From: a virus
Strand: one strand, 5' to 3'
DNA length: 43,273 nucleotides
Virus record (IMG/VR): IMGVR_UViG_3300037189_010516
Coordinates: 1-43,273 of that record
In this document: one piece after another, positions 34,238-41,917 of the stretch
Position numbering within the stretch: position 1 is the stretch's first letter
Layout of the letters: every line of letters starts with the position of its first letter
Program-made: the position numbers and the translations under genes
The notes under the pieces: model-generated
What the model was told of the DNA's origin: nothing
Seen by the model: the letters and a program-made list of their open reading frames with translations, nothing else
Database searches by the model: none

Positions 34238-34899
34238 GCTAATACAAGTCCTTCTGGTAGTATCTTCTTAAGCTCTTGTAAACGAGACTCTGATGTCTTA
34301 AACTTTACCTGTGTTGCAGAATATTCAAAATCAGATATATGACTGTTTTTGTTTGCAGAGTTTAGCCAAGGACTTACATAGTTGTCAAACAAAAATCTTG
34401 AATCATCTATACTATCTAATTTAGATATTATTGTAACTGTTAAAGGATTTTTTATAGTATTTCTTTTTAATAATTTTCTAACTACTAATTGTATTCTAAA
34501 CAGTCTGCCAAAGTTAGTAGCAGTATGGTGCTGTCCAGCATCCATTTCATACCATATGCCGTCTTGTTCTAATTTGTACATCTGCTCGCGAATTAGATCG
34601 ATTAAAAAACATTCCTCTCCTTGAATGTTTAAATGATATCGATCATCTATATCTGCGTGTGTTTGATAGCACTTAGCAGGATCCAACACAATTATTCTTG
34701 CTTCACCTTTATCAACAGGTAAAGAATTATAAAGTGTTTCCCAGACTGTGCCTTTGTATTCTTCTTTTAGAATCCAAGGGTCGTAGAAAAAATTACCTGT
34801 AGGCTGATTAATGGCTGTTTTCATCGTATCGCTAGAAAAGGATTTACCAGCTTCTTGAACTAATTCTCTATCTATAGTATAATTGGTTTTAGTCAGCAT
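34234..34899 (-). CDS. 2OG-Fe(II) oxygenase, Asp/Asn hydroxylase-like
   Basis: 221 residues from ATG 34899 (MLTKTNYTIDRELVQEAG). The longer frame to 34986 overlaps the divergent promoter region. The core is CYQTHADIDDRYHLNIQGEE (HxD then R and H) with the distal His in DAGQHHTATNFGRLFRIQLV and the Arg two residues before its end. A C-terminal extension of about 70 residues (DSIDDSRFLFDNYVSPWLNS...) has no recognised family. The TATAAATA box ends 4 nt before the ATG. Confidence 0.75.
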   Translation of the reverse strand: MLTKTNYTIDRELVQEAGKSFSSDTMKTAINQPTGNFFYDPWILKEEYKGTVWETLYNSLPVDKGEARIIVLDPAKCYQTHADIDDRYHLNIQGEECFLIDLIREQMYKLEQDGIWYEMDAGQHHTATNFGRLFRIQLVVRKLLKRNTIKNPLTVTIISKLDSIDDSRFLFDNYVSPWLNSANKNSHISDFEYSATQVKFKTSESRLQELKKILPEGLVLA

Positions 34900-34903
34900 G
34901 AAA

Positions 34904-34911
34904 TATTTATA
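34904..34911 (-). promoter_or_regulatory. late promoter box TATAAATA abutting a start codon
   Basis: A perfect T4 late consensus on the minus strand, then TTTC and ATG 34899, identical in sequence and spacing to the box at 23987. The divergent gene at 34959 has only a TTAAATA (34928-34934) and an AAGGA Shine-Dalgarno. Confidence 0.8.
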
Positions 34912-34958
34912 TGCTACTTTAATGCGGTTAAATATTTCACATATTAAGGAACTCAGCA

Positions 34959-35681
34959 ATGCAACTAGATGATATAGATATTCCATTTAATGGAAATTGG
35001 AACAGTATAGCGATTAGCCTTAGTGGCGGTGCTGATTCTGCATTGTTAGCGTATGTATTATGCGAACAAGCTGAACGTTACGGAGTCAACGTACATGTCA
35101 TTAATCATATTAGAATGTGGAAGACACGCCCTTGGCAACAAGAGGATGCTCGTAAAGTTTATGAATATCTAACAAAGAAATTTTCTAAAGTATCATTCAC
35201 GTTTCATCAAAACTTTATTGCACCAGACATAGAATACGGAAATATTGGGCCTACTATAAAAGACGAGTACGATAAACTGGTCAGTGGAGACAATATACAG
35301 ATAAGAGCATTTGCAGAATTTGTGTGTCACAAACACGATGTTGATGCCTACTACAATGCTGTAACTCGAAACCCTAGAGAAATAGACTTAGGCGGAATGA
35401 AAGAACGAGACATTGAACTAGACAAGACTAATGCACACTTACAATTAATGACTCACATGGGTAGGTTAGTAAGTCATCCTTTTAGATTTGTAGATAAAGG
35501 ATGGATTGTTAGCCAATACAAACAATTAGATATAATGGATCTGTTTAATATTACTCGCAGTTGCGAAGGTGAATTTGACGGATGCGATTACACAAACTAT
35601 TATGCAGGACAACGTGTTCCGGCATGCGGCGAGTGCTTCTGGTGCAAAGAAAGAGCTTGGGCAATTGAACAAAACAAGTAA
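34959..35681 (+). CDS. QueC-like PP-loop ATPase
   Basis: 240 residues. The ATP-pyrophosphatase loop is SLSGGADS (20-27). The C-terminal zinc site is C202 (TRSCEGEF), C223, C226 and C229 (PACGECFWCKERAWAI), the SC...CGxCxxCxxR pattern of 7-cyano-7-deazaguanine synthase QueC. QueC makes preQ0 from 7-carboxy-7-deazaguanine. The middle region differs from typical QueC, and no queD, queE or folE is in the window, so it might be a preQ0 salvage or modification enzyme or a related PP-loop ligase. AAGGA precedes ATG 34959. It leads the operon with three radical SAM-region genes. Confidence 0.78.
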   Translation: MQLDDIDIPFNGNWNSIAISLSGGADSALLAYVLCEQAERYGVNVHVINHIRMWKTRPWQQEDARKVYEYLTKKFSKVSFTFHQNFIAPDIEYGNIGPTIKDEYDKLVSGDNIQIRAFAEFVCHKHDVDAYYNAVTRNPREIDLGGMKERDIELDKTNAHLQLMTHMGRLVSHPFRFVDKGWIVSQYKQLDIMDLFNITRSCEGEFDGCDYTNYYAGQRVPACGECFWCKERAWAIEQNK

Positions 35682-36918
35682 AACATTTTGTATGCATCCT
35701 TTTACAGGATTGGCTACTAGAGAAGATGGGGCTGTTAAAGCCTGCTGTCGTAGCCACCCTGTTGGTTATATACAGGATAGTTCATTAGAAGAAATCTGGA
35801 ATAATAGTACAATGCAACGTATACGCAAGCAGGTGCTCAACGATGACCGTCCTCCGGAGTGCGCTCCGTGCTTTGCATTAGAAGATCAAGGTGTTGAAAG
35901 TCTGCGCCAAAGACATATCAAAGGTGAAATACCAGAAGCACGTATAAATCTATATCCTAACACACCTTTGCAAGAAGTAATGCCATTTGAGTTTCCTACA
36001 ATGGAAATTAAACTCAATAACCTTTGCAATCTTAAATGCCGCATGTGCAATCCAACAGATAGTACAAGTTGGAATGATTGGGAACAAGTAGAAGAGTTTT
36101 ACGATAAAGAAAATAATTTTATTGCAGATAATGTTCGTAAACTTAATCTAGTTAGAAAACCCTACTTAGATAAGTTTGAAGATAATCCTAACTGGTGGGC
36201 AAGTTTTGAAAAGCTATTGCCTTACTTCCGTCGTGTAGAATTTGCTGGTGGTGAACCTTTAATGGACCCTCAACATTTTCGCATACTAGATATGCTTAAA
36301 CCCTACGGACATCAAATAGAATTAAAGTATGCTACTAATGGCACAACATTAGGAATTTCAAAAGGAAGAACTGTACATGAATACTGGCCTCATTTTAGAA
36401 GCGTTGCCGTTAACGTCAGCATTGACGGCCTTGGCGATGTTTACGACTACATTCGTGGTAACAGCAATTGGAGTCAGGTTGTTGCAAATATTAAAGAAAT
36501 ACAAACAATCCCAAACGTTACAAGAATAGTAGGAGCAGTTGCTGTTCAAGTTAGTAATGTATTGATATTAGATAAAATGATAGAATACTTTTTAAACGAG
36601 TTGGGTATTGTATTTTATACCAACATGGTAAACTATCCAAATGTATTGTCAATACAAGTATTACCGCAAAAACTTAAAATGGATGCTATTATAAAACTTG
36701 CAGGTGTTTATAATAGAATAGGAGATTTTGAATTAGTTAAGAAACATCCTATGCTGTTAAACCTTACACAGAATCAAATAATGGGTGTGCTTAACTATCT
36801 AAAAGCAAACGATCAAAGCGACAAGTGGCAAGACTGCGTAGAGTTTAATCGTAGATTAGATACTACTCGTGATCAAAGTTTTATAGACGTAACTCCAGAG
36901 TTTAAAAAATATGTTTAA
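35665..36918 (+). CDS. radical SAM protein with N-terminal twitch/SPASM-like cysteines
   Basis: 417 residues if the TTG at 35665 is the start (the frame reads NKTSKTFCMHPFTGLATRED). It aligns with MSKTFCPLPWIHLATRPN of the gene at 39553, which is why I chose it over an upstream ATG at 35569 inside the QueC-like gene. N-terminal C9, C27, C28, C66 and C69 (FCMHPF, KACCRS, PECAPCF) form an auxiliary cluster site. The radical SAM site is C121xxxC125xxC128 (LCNLKCRMCNP). FAGGEPLMDPQHF is the SAM-binding GGEP. The family acts on peptides or small molecules with an auxiliary Fe-S cluster. It overlaps the QueC-like gene by 17 nt. Confidence 0.82.
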   Translation: MNKTSKTFCMHPFTGLATREDGAVKACCRSHPVGYIQDSSLEEIWNNSTMQRIRKQVLNDDRPPECAPCFALEDQGVESLRQRHIKGEIPEARINLYPNTPLQEVMPFEFPTMEIKLNNLCNLKCRMCNPTDSTSWNDWEQVEEFYDKENNFIADNVRKLNLVRKPYLDKFEDNPNWWASFEKLLPYFRRVEFAGGEPLMDPQHFRILDMLKPYGHQIELKYATNGTTLGISKGRTVHEYWPHFRSVAVNVSIDGLGDVYDYIRGNSNWSQVVANIKEIQTIPNVTRIVGAVAVQVSNVLILDKMIEYFLNELGIVFYTNMVNYPNVLSIQVLPQKLKMDAIIKLAGVYNRIGDFELVKKHPMLLNLTQNQIMGVLNYLKANDQSDKWQDCVEFNRRLDTTRDQSFIDVTPEFKKYV

Positions 36919-37711
36919 TCTAGTATTAACAAACGGACTAGACGATCTTTCTTTAGAGTTTAAATTAAGAGATACTGCTATTTCAAGAAAGTGGTTTGCA
37001 GAGCTTTCTAAAAATTATCCTCTTTACGAAATTGATAGATTTACCAATTGGGGTAAGCAAAACTTTATCGATCAATTAAATGAGCAGATAGATATCATTA
37101 ATTCTTATCAACAAATAATAGATAAGAAAGTTTCAGAAACAACAAATCAACAGGACCTTAACTACCTTCATAAATTCTTTGAAGATCTAAGAGGAGAAGC
37201 ATCTATAGGAACAGAATGGTTCCATGCGGCGCCTGCTAAAGTACAAACTGCTTTAGAAAAATTTAATATATTGATTCACGATTTAGAATCTGAAATTAGG
37301 ACAGGAAACAAACATCCAACATTGGTAGTAACATTTAAAGGAAATCCACGTCTTGCGTTATCAAAAGATGATATGAAGCACTTTACATATAAATGGCAAT
37401 CAGGAACAGTTTATATAAATTACTGTCACGTAGGAAAAACTGTGCTTGACATATATACAAATCGTGACAGTATATCAGAAGCAGTTCGTCCGCAAACACA
37501 CTACTGCGCAGATTTTATGATTAAGTTTGGGCCGTCCTCTAATACTGTATTACATTTTTTAAGATCAGTTATGATAAATGTTTGGTTATTGTTTAAAAAT
37601 TACAATATTGAAAATTATAATATTGGAATGATTCCTGTAGCAGATCTAGTTACGCCAGTAGATAAGAAAACATTAATTAATTTTAACAAGGTTAAATCTG
37701 TAAATGTATAA
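36911..37711 (+). CDS. hypothetical protein between two radical SAM genes
   Basis: 266 residues. It has a helical N-terminal half (KQNFIDQLNEQIDIINSYQQ, then LNYLHKFFEDLRGE), a DPxxAKVQTALEKFNILIHDLE helix, and a beta-rich C-terminal half (LVVTFKGNPRLALSKDD, KWQSGTVYINYCHVGKTVLD). It has no cysteine cluster. Placement with 8-nt overlaps on both sides between radical SAM genes suggests a substrate-binding or partner protein, like the recognition proteins of peptide-modifying systems. No family was recognised. Confidence 0.6.
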   Translation: MFNLVLTNGLDDLSLEFKLRDTAISRKWFAELSKNYPLYEIDRFTNWGKQNFIDQLNEQIDIINSYQQIIDKKVSETTNQQDLNYLHKFFEDLRGEASIGTEWFHAAPAKVQTALEKFNILIHDLESEIRTGNKHPTLVVTFKGNPRLALSKDDMKHFTYKWQSGTVYINYCHVGKTVLDIYTNRDSISEAVRPQTHYCADFMIKFGPSSNTVLHFLRSVMINVWLLFKNYNIENYNIGMIPVADLVTPVDKKTLINFNKVKSVNV

Positions 37712-38618
37712 AGTAGCACATAGGAATAGAGATGATTCTATTCATGTTGAATGGAATCTTGGTAAACGCTGTAACTTTGATTGCAGTTATTGTCCTGCGG
37801 CTATACACGACAACACCAGCGAGCATACAGATATTGAGATACTCAAAGCAACTGTAGACAAGCTGATGACGTTAGGAAAACCAGTTCAGTTAAGTTTTAC
37901 AGGAGGAGAGCCGTGTGTGCATCCAAAGTTTTCAGAATTAGTAATGTATGCCAAACACGTGGGCATACAGAAAATCAGTGTAACTACTAACGGTTCTAGG
38001 AAAGCAGTTTGGTATGAAAATTTACCAGTAGATCAATATGTGTTTAGTATTCATATGGAACATGATCCTATGCGTATATTAAACACAATCGTTAACGTTC
38101 ATATGAACAATCCTAAGATATACTTAGTTGCTCAAATTATGGCGTTACATTCGCATATGAAAACTGTTAAGGTAGTAGCCGATGCTTGCAAGGCACATGG
38201 CATATCCTATAACATACGTAGAATACGATGGACTGAAGGCGATCATAATATATTTGATGACATGCGATATGATGCAGATGACTATAAATGGATACTTGAA
38301 AACTCGTCAACAGTATATGCAAACTGTGTAGTAGATGACGATCACAATCAATTATATCATGCCAACGATATAATCAAATTGCACATGAACAAATATAAAG
38401 ACTGGAAATGTAACGCAGGTCTTGAAAGTCTAATGATTAATTGGGATGGTGAAGTGCATCGTGCTACCTGTAGAGTAGGAGGTAGTCTAGGTAACATTTA
38501 TGAAGGTAGTTTTACTATACCAACCGAACCTATTATATGTACTCGTGACTACTGCACCTGCGCCGCAGATATACCATTAACTAAAGTTTTAGTCAATAAG
38601 GTTTCGGGTGTACAATAA
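37704..38618 (+). CDS. radical SAM enzyme
   Basis: 304 residues. C23xxxC27xxC30 is in KRCNFDCSYCPAAI. FTGGEPCVHPKF is the GGEP strand and SVTTNGSRKAVWYENL follows. The C-terminal part has an auxiliary SPASM-like set: WKCNAGLESLMINWDGEVHR, then TCRVGG, then CTRDYCTCAADIPLTKVL. The gene at 38549 on the other strand has a matching C-terminal set (WKCNVGIDMFYINPTGELSG ... CYCTPETLLTKTL), so the two are paralogues. The two overlap at their 3' ends by 70 bp. Confidence 0.88.
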   Translation: MYKVAHRNRDDSIHVEWNLGKRCNFDCSYCPAAIHDNTSEHTDIEILKATVDKLMTLGKPVQLSFTGGEPCVHPKFSELVMYAKHVGIQKISVTTNGSRKAVWYENLPVDQYVFSIHMEHDPMRILNTIVNVHMNNPKIYLVAQIMALHSHMKTVKVVADACKAHGISYNIRRIRWTEGDHNIFDDMRYDADDYKWILENSSTVYANCVVDDDHNQLYHANDIIKLHMNKYKDWKCNAGLESLMINWDGEVHRATCRVGGSLGNIYEGSFTIPTEPIICTRDYCTCAADIPLTKVLVNKVSGVQ

Positions 38619-39556
38619 CACCCTTGTAGTTTACAAATAGTAGGCTGTATTTTAGGATTAAATGTTGTTTTAAAATCCTGATCGTATATGTTGAACTTAG
38701 TGTCCAAACCATATAACGATTGTCCGCAAGATCCAGATAGTTCACCAGTTGGATTAATATAAAACATATCAATACCTACATTACACTTCCAACCGTAAAA
38801 GTGGTTCCAATCATTTAGTTGTACTTGATTGTGTTTTACCTTTTTACTTTTACCGTTATCAAACTGTACAACACTACGATTAATATTAAAGTTTTTTCGT
38901 TGATTAAACGCATACCATATACTTGGATATCGTTTTATAGAATTAGACAAGAACTCCAATTGCTCAGGAGTATATAAGTTTGCTCCATCTGCTTCCTCAA
39001 TTTTTTGTGTGCCTATGTACCATTTACGTCTGCTGTTTGATTTAAAATAATCAATCATAGACGCACATTCATCCCATGCAAACGGATCCATACATACACT
39101 CACATCTACGTAAACACCTGTGTCGTATAATGTATCTGCAACTAACGTAAAATGGGGAAGATCAATCTGTTTATAATGTGCGGATAGATTTACCTTATCA
39201 AATACTTGTGCGTTCTCTTGCCACCATCGGATTGTTCTGGATCCGTTAGATTGTACACTGGCAATAAAATTGTATCTATCCTTCAGTTGAGAAATAAACT
39301 TATCTAGCTCTGGCCACAATGTTGGTTCGCCGCCAAGTATCTGTAATTCAATTTGATCTTTACCAGATTTTATATACTGATCGAACAGGTGTGAAAAGTT
39401 ATCTACAACTAACTTTAGGTCTTTTGGCCAACTGTATCTTCCTGCATTTGAACCAGGAAAACAATATCTGCATTTATAGTTACAAACATCAGTAGGACTA
39501 TAACTTATTTTTACAAAATTGCTAGGCTGATTTGATACTACAGCTATTGGAATCAT
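38549..39556 (-). CDS. radical SAM enzyme, convergent paralogue
   Basis: 335 residues. C25xxxC29xxC32 is in VCNYKCRYCFPGS. ILGGEPTLWPEL is the GGEP strand. SVQSNGSRTIRWWQEN and SAHYKQIDLPHF follow. The C-terminus carries GWKCNVGIDMFYINPTGELS, SCGQSLYGLD, TICKLQGCYCTPETLLTKTL. It is in an operon with the twitch-type radical SAM gene at 39553 (4-nt overlap). It resembles the gene at 37704 in order of motifs but differs in the middle region, so the substrates may differ. Confidence 0.88.
   Translation of the reverse strand: MIPIAVVSNQPSNFVKISYSPTDVCNYKCRYCFPGSNAGRYSWPKDLKLVVDNFSHLFDQYIKSGKDQIELQILGGEPTLWPELDKFISQLKDRYNFIASVQSNGSRTIRWWQENAQVFDKVNLSAHYKQIDLPHFTLVADTLYDTGVYVDVSVCMDPFAWDECASMIDYFKSNSRRKWYIGTQKIEEADGANLYTPEQLEFLSNSIKRYPSIWYAFNQRKNFNINRSVVQFDNGKSKKVKHNQVQLNDWNHFYGWKCNVGIDMFYINPTGELSGSCGQSLYGLDTKFNIYDQDFKTTFNPKIQPTICKLQGCYCTPETLLTKTLVNGISAAQVQ
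38577..38596. repeat. near-palindrome coding LTKxLVN on both strands
   Basis: TTAACTAAAGTTTTAGTCAA: 16 of 20 bases equal its own reverse complement. The plus strand encodes LTKVLVN (residues 292-298 of the 37704 protein) and the minus strand encodes LTKTLVN (321-327 of the 38549 protein). A weak hairpin is possible in either transcript, with a 2-nt centre and one G-U or one mismatch, but it has no U-tract and does not look like an intrinsic terminator. Confidence 0.8.
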
Positions 39557-40851
39557 AAGTCTTTTAACTCCGGAAACACTTGTCTAAAGTCTGTACCGCG
39601 CTGTTCATCGGTAACAGTTAGATAGTCATACAATAAAGGTAGTTTATTGGACCAATCTTCTGCCATCATATATTGCACTAATCCTTGCCAGCGTTTGTAT
39701 CCATAGGGGTTCTGCATAAATTCTGTATCATTGCTTCTTCTAGAACAGAAGTACTCTATGCTCTTTATTACTTTTGCTTTTAGATGCTGAGGCAGTACTC
39801 TAACATTTAGATAGCTTGGCAAGTATACAAGATGTGTGCCAACAAGTCCTGCGCCATAAGGAGGTAGATTAATCTTTTTAAAGTTTTTACTTTCCTTCCA
39901 ATGCACAAGTTCTGGTACATTCATTACGTTTAATAACTGTACGGCACATGCAATATTAACTGTAATGTTATTAGGTGTATCATCAAGGCGCTCTAAGTTG
40001 GCAACAACATCTGCCCATTTACTAGGGTAGCGTATGTAATCATTGCGTGTACCCACAGCGTCAACACTAAAGTTAAATTTAACTTCTTTGAAATGCTTCC
40101 ATAGTTCAAATAACTTTTCTGGCAATTCTAGGCCGTTGCTGTTGTAACGTAAAATACAAGACTTTGCCGCACCTGTTTCTACCATAAACTCTAATATCTT
40201 ATAGTGCTCGGGTATCAATAATGGTTCGCCGCCTGCAAAGTATAGCTCACGAATATTATATGATTGACTACGCATATCATTTAAGAAACTACCTTTCTTA
40301 TACCACGTATAATCAAAGTCACTATTCCATTGTTGATCTTGTCGCAGTTCAATAGTCTTATACTTAGGATACTGTAGTTTCCATTCCTTGATCCAACTGC
40401 TACTGTCATGCGGGCTACACATAACGCATTTGAGTTGACACAGATTACCTAAGCGTAAATCAAAGTACGGAATGTCTACAGGCAAACTACCATCCTCACC
40501 TGTAGCATCAACAATGGTTGCAACGTCTAAACGCTCGTTCCATACTGCTGATTCCCACTGGCGCTTGCTCACAATACCTTTAGACTCTTCTTCAAAGCAT
40601 TTAGTACAGCTAGGAGGGATCTTGCCTTCTAACATTTGTAAGCGCACGGTCCGCATGTAATTACTATTCCACACTTCAGCAATAGAATGTGTTTGTAGAT
40701 TCATTACTTGCCCATTTTGTTTTACTAACCCAACTTCTTTGCTATCTTCATCGCCTGCACCGCTGGCATTGGCAGTACAACACACACGCACATCGCCGTT
40801 AGGACGAGTCGCTAGATGTATCCACGGTAATGGGCAGAATGTTTTACTCAT
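39553..40851 (-). CDS. radical SAM protein with N-terminal twitch/SPASM-like cysteines
   Basis: 432 residues. It begins MSKTFCPLPWIHLATRPNGD, with C6, C24, C25, C82 and C85 forming an N-terminal auxiliary cluster site (VRVCCTAN, SCTKCF). The radical SAM motif is C138xxxC142xxC145 (LCQLKCVMCS). YFAGGEPLLIPEHY is the GGEP strand, and NFSVDAVGTRNDYIRYPSKW is a family-typical segment. The gene at 35665 is collinear across its length. The product is probably a peptide- or small-molecule-modifying enzyme. The ATG overlaps the previous stop by 8 nt. Confidence 0.88.
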   Translation of the reverse strand: MSKTFCPLPWIHLATRPNGDVRVCCTANASGAGDEDSKEVGLVKQNGQVMNLQTHSIAEVWNSNYMRTVRLQMLEGKIPPSCTKCFEEESKGIVSKRQWESAVWNERLDVATIVDATGEDGSLPVDIPYFDLRLGNLCQLKCVMCSPHDSSSWIKEWKLQYPKYKTIELRQDQQWNSDFDYTWYKKGSFLNDMRSQSYNIRELYFAGGEPLLIPEHYKILEFMVETGAAKSCILRYNSNGLELPEKLFELWKHFKEVKFNFSVDAVGTRNDYIRYPSKWADVVANLERLDDTPNNITVNIACAVQLLNVMNVPELVHWKESKNFKKINLPPYGAGLVGTHLVYLPSYLNVRVLPQHLKAKVIKSIEYFCSRRSNDTEFMQNPYGYKRWQGLVQYMMAEDWSNKLPLLYDYLTVTDEQRGTDFRQVFPELKDL

Positions 40852-41917
40852 TGACTACTTGATCTCTTGATTTTGCAAAGTTACTTGTAGGAGCTCTGCC
40901 ACACATCCTAGCACAAGTTATTAAACTACGTTCATTCCAGTAATTAAACCATAACTGTTGATAGCTATCTGAATCAACAATATCCTTTACTGTATTTGTT
41001 ACAGCATTTAATTTGTCAATACCACCAAATGATTCTACAATATCGTGATACTGTGATAGCATTTCATATCTTACAGAAGCCGCATCATTTTCATCTATGT
41101 ATGTATAAGGAGAACTTGCTATCCAGCAACAAGGAAATACATTTTTAAATGCATCTATATAGATTTCTTTTTGATTTAATGCTTGACAATCAATAACCGA
41201 TTCAGCCATTATCTTTTTATAAGAATTGATTACCTGTTTGTCAATAAATTTCAAGGGAGTATCTGTTGCTGGTTCTATTATATGTGTAACGTTTCCGGAC
41301 TTATCCAATACATCAACTTTAGGTTCTAGCATAAATCTTGAACTATTTTTCATAACAAAAGTTGCAAATCCTAATTCTTTACTCAACTGTCTAGCTTGTT
41401 CTACTTGATCTTGATTGTGTTTGAATCTAATAAAACACCACTCAGCAGTTCCGCCTGCTTCTATAAATGCTTTGGCATTTTTTAAGATAGTATTAAAGTT
41501 AGTACCTATACGATATATGCTATGAGTGTCGTCAAGACCATCTAGAGCAAATACTACATTATGTGTTTTAGGTAATGCTCCTGCTAATTCTTTCCACCAG
41601 CTGACGGGTCTTGCACTTCCGTTAGTGTGTACACGAATATTAAGAGAAGGATTAACTTCAGTAGAATACCTACACATATCAATCAAATCTTTGTTGAGTA
41701 TAGGGTCTCCAAAATTGCCACAAAAGAAAAATCCGTCAAGCTGATTCAGAACTTCTGGACTCATGATAGTTTTGTATTCTTCTAGAGTCCAATCGTTCAA
41801 ACGTATCAACGGATTTTCTAAGCCGCCATTTCGATTCCGCGCACACATAGGACAACTGGCTTGACAGTTATTTGTAATTTCTAAATGCGCTTGCTGAAGC
41901 TGATCAAATTTAAACAC
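40844..41917 (-). CDS. radical SAM enzyme with SPASM-like C-terminus
   Basis: 357 residues. C18xxxC22xxC25 is in NCQASCPMCARN. FFFCGNFGDPILNKDL is the SAM-binding strand (GNFGDP instead of GGEP). VHTNGSARPVSWWKEL and VFALDGLDDTHSIYRIG follow. FPCCW (IDAFKNVFPCCWIASS) and CARMCGRAP near the end are auxiliary cluster ligands. This layout is that of SPASM/twitch radical SAM proteins. It is directly downstream of the APS kinase fusion; they share one base at the stop/start junction (41917). Confidence 0.87.
   Translation of the reverse strand: MFKFDQLQQAHLEITNNCQASCPMCARNRNGGLENPLIRLNDWTLEEYKTIMSPEVLNQLDGFFFCGNFGDPILNKDLIDMCRYSTEVNPSLNIRVHTNGSARPVSWWKELAGALPKTHNVVFALDGLDDTHSIYRIGTNFNTILKNAKAFIEAGGTAEWCFIRFKHNQDQVEQARQLSKELGFATFVMKNSSRFMLEPKVDVLDKSGNVTHIIEPATDTPLKFIDKQVINSYKKIMAESVIDCQALNQKEIYIDAFKNVFPCCWIASSPYTYIDENDAASVRYEMLSQYHDIVESFGGIDKLNAVTNTVKDIVDSDSYQQLWFNYWNERSLITCARMCGRAPTSNFAKSRDQVVNE

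Noticed and set aside
34900-34986. Extended N-terminus of the gene at 34234 up to 34986.
   Set aside because: It overlaps the divergent gene's promoter and start, and the TATAAATA box lies within it.
35569-35664. The upstream ATG of the radical SAM gene at 35665.
   Set aside because: It lies inside the QueC-like gene and gives an N-terminal extension that does not match the paralogue at 39553.
38577-38596. The near-palindrome as a bidirectional terminator.
   Set aside because: The loop is only 2 nt, the stem is AT-rich and no U-tract follows on either strand; coding on both strands explains it better.
34959-38618. A complete 7-deazaguanine pathway with the radical SAM gene at 37704 as QueE.
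   Set aside because: The gene has the ordinary CxxxCxxC spacing and a SPASM-like C-terminus, not the long CxxxxxxxxxxxxxxCxxC spacing common in QueE.
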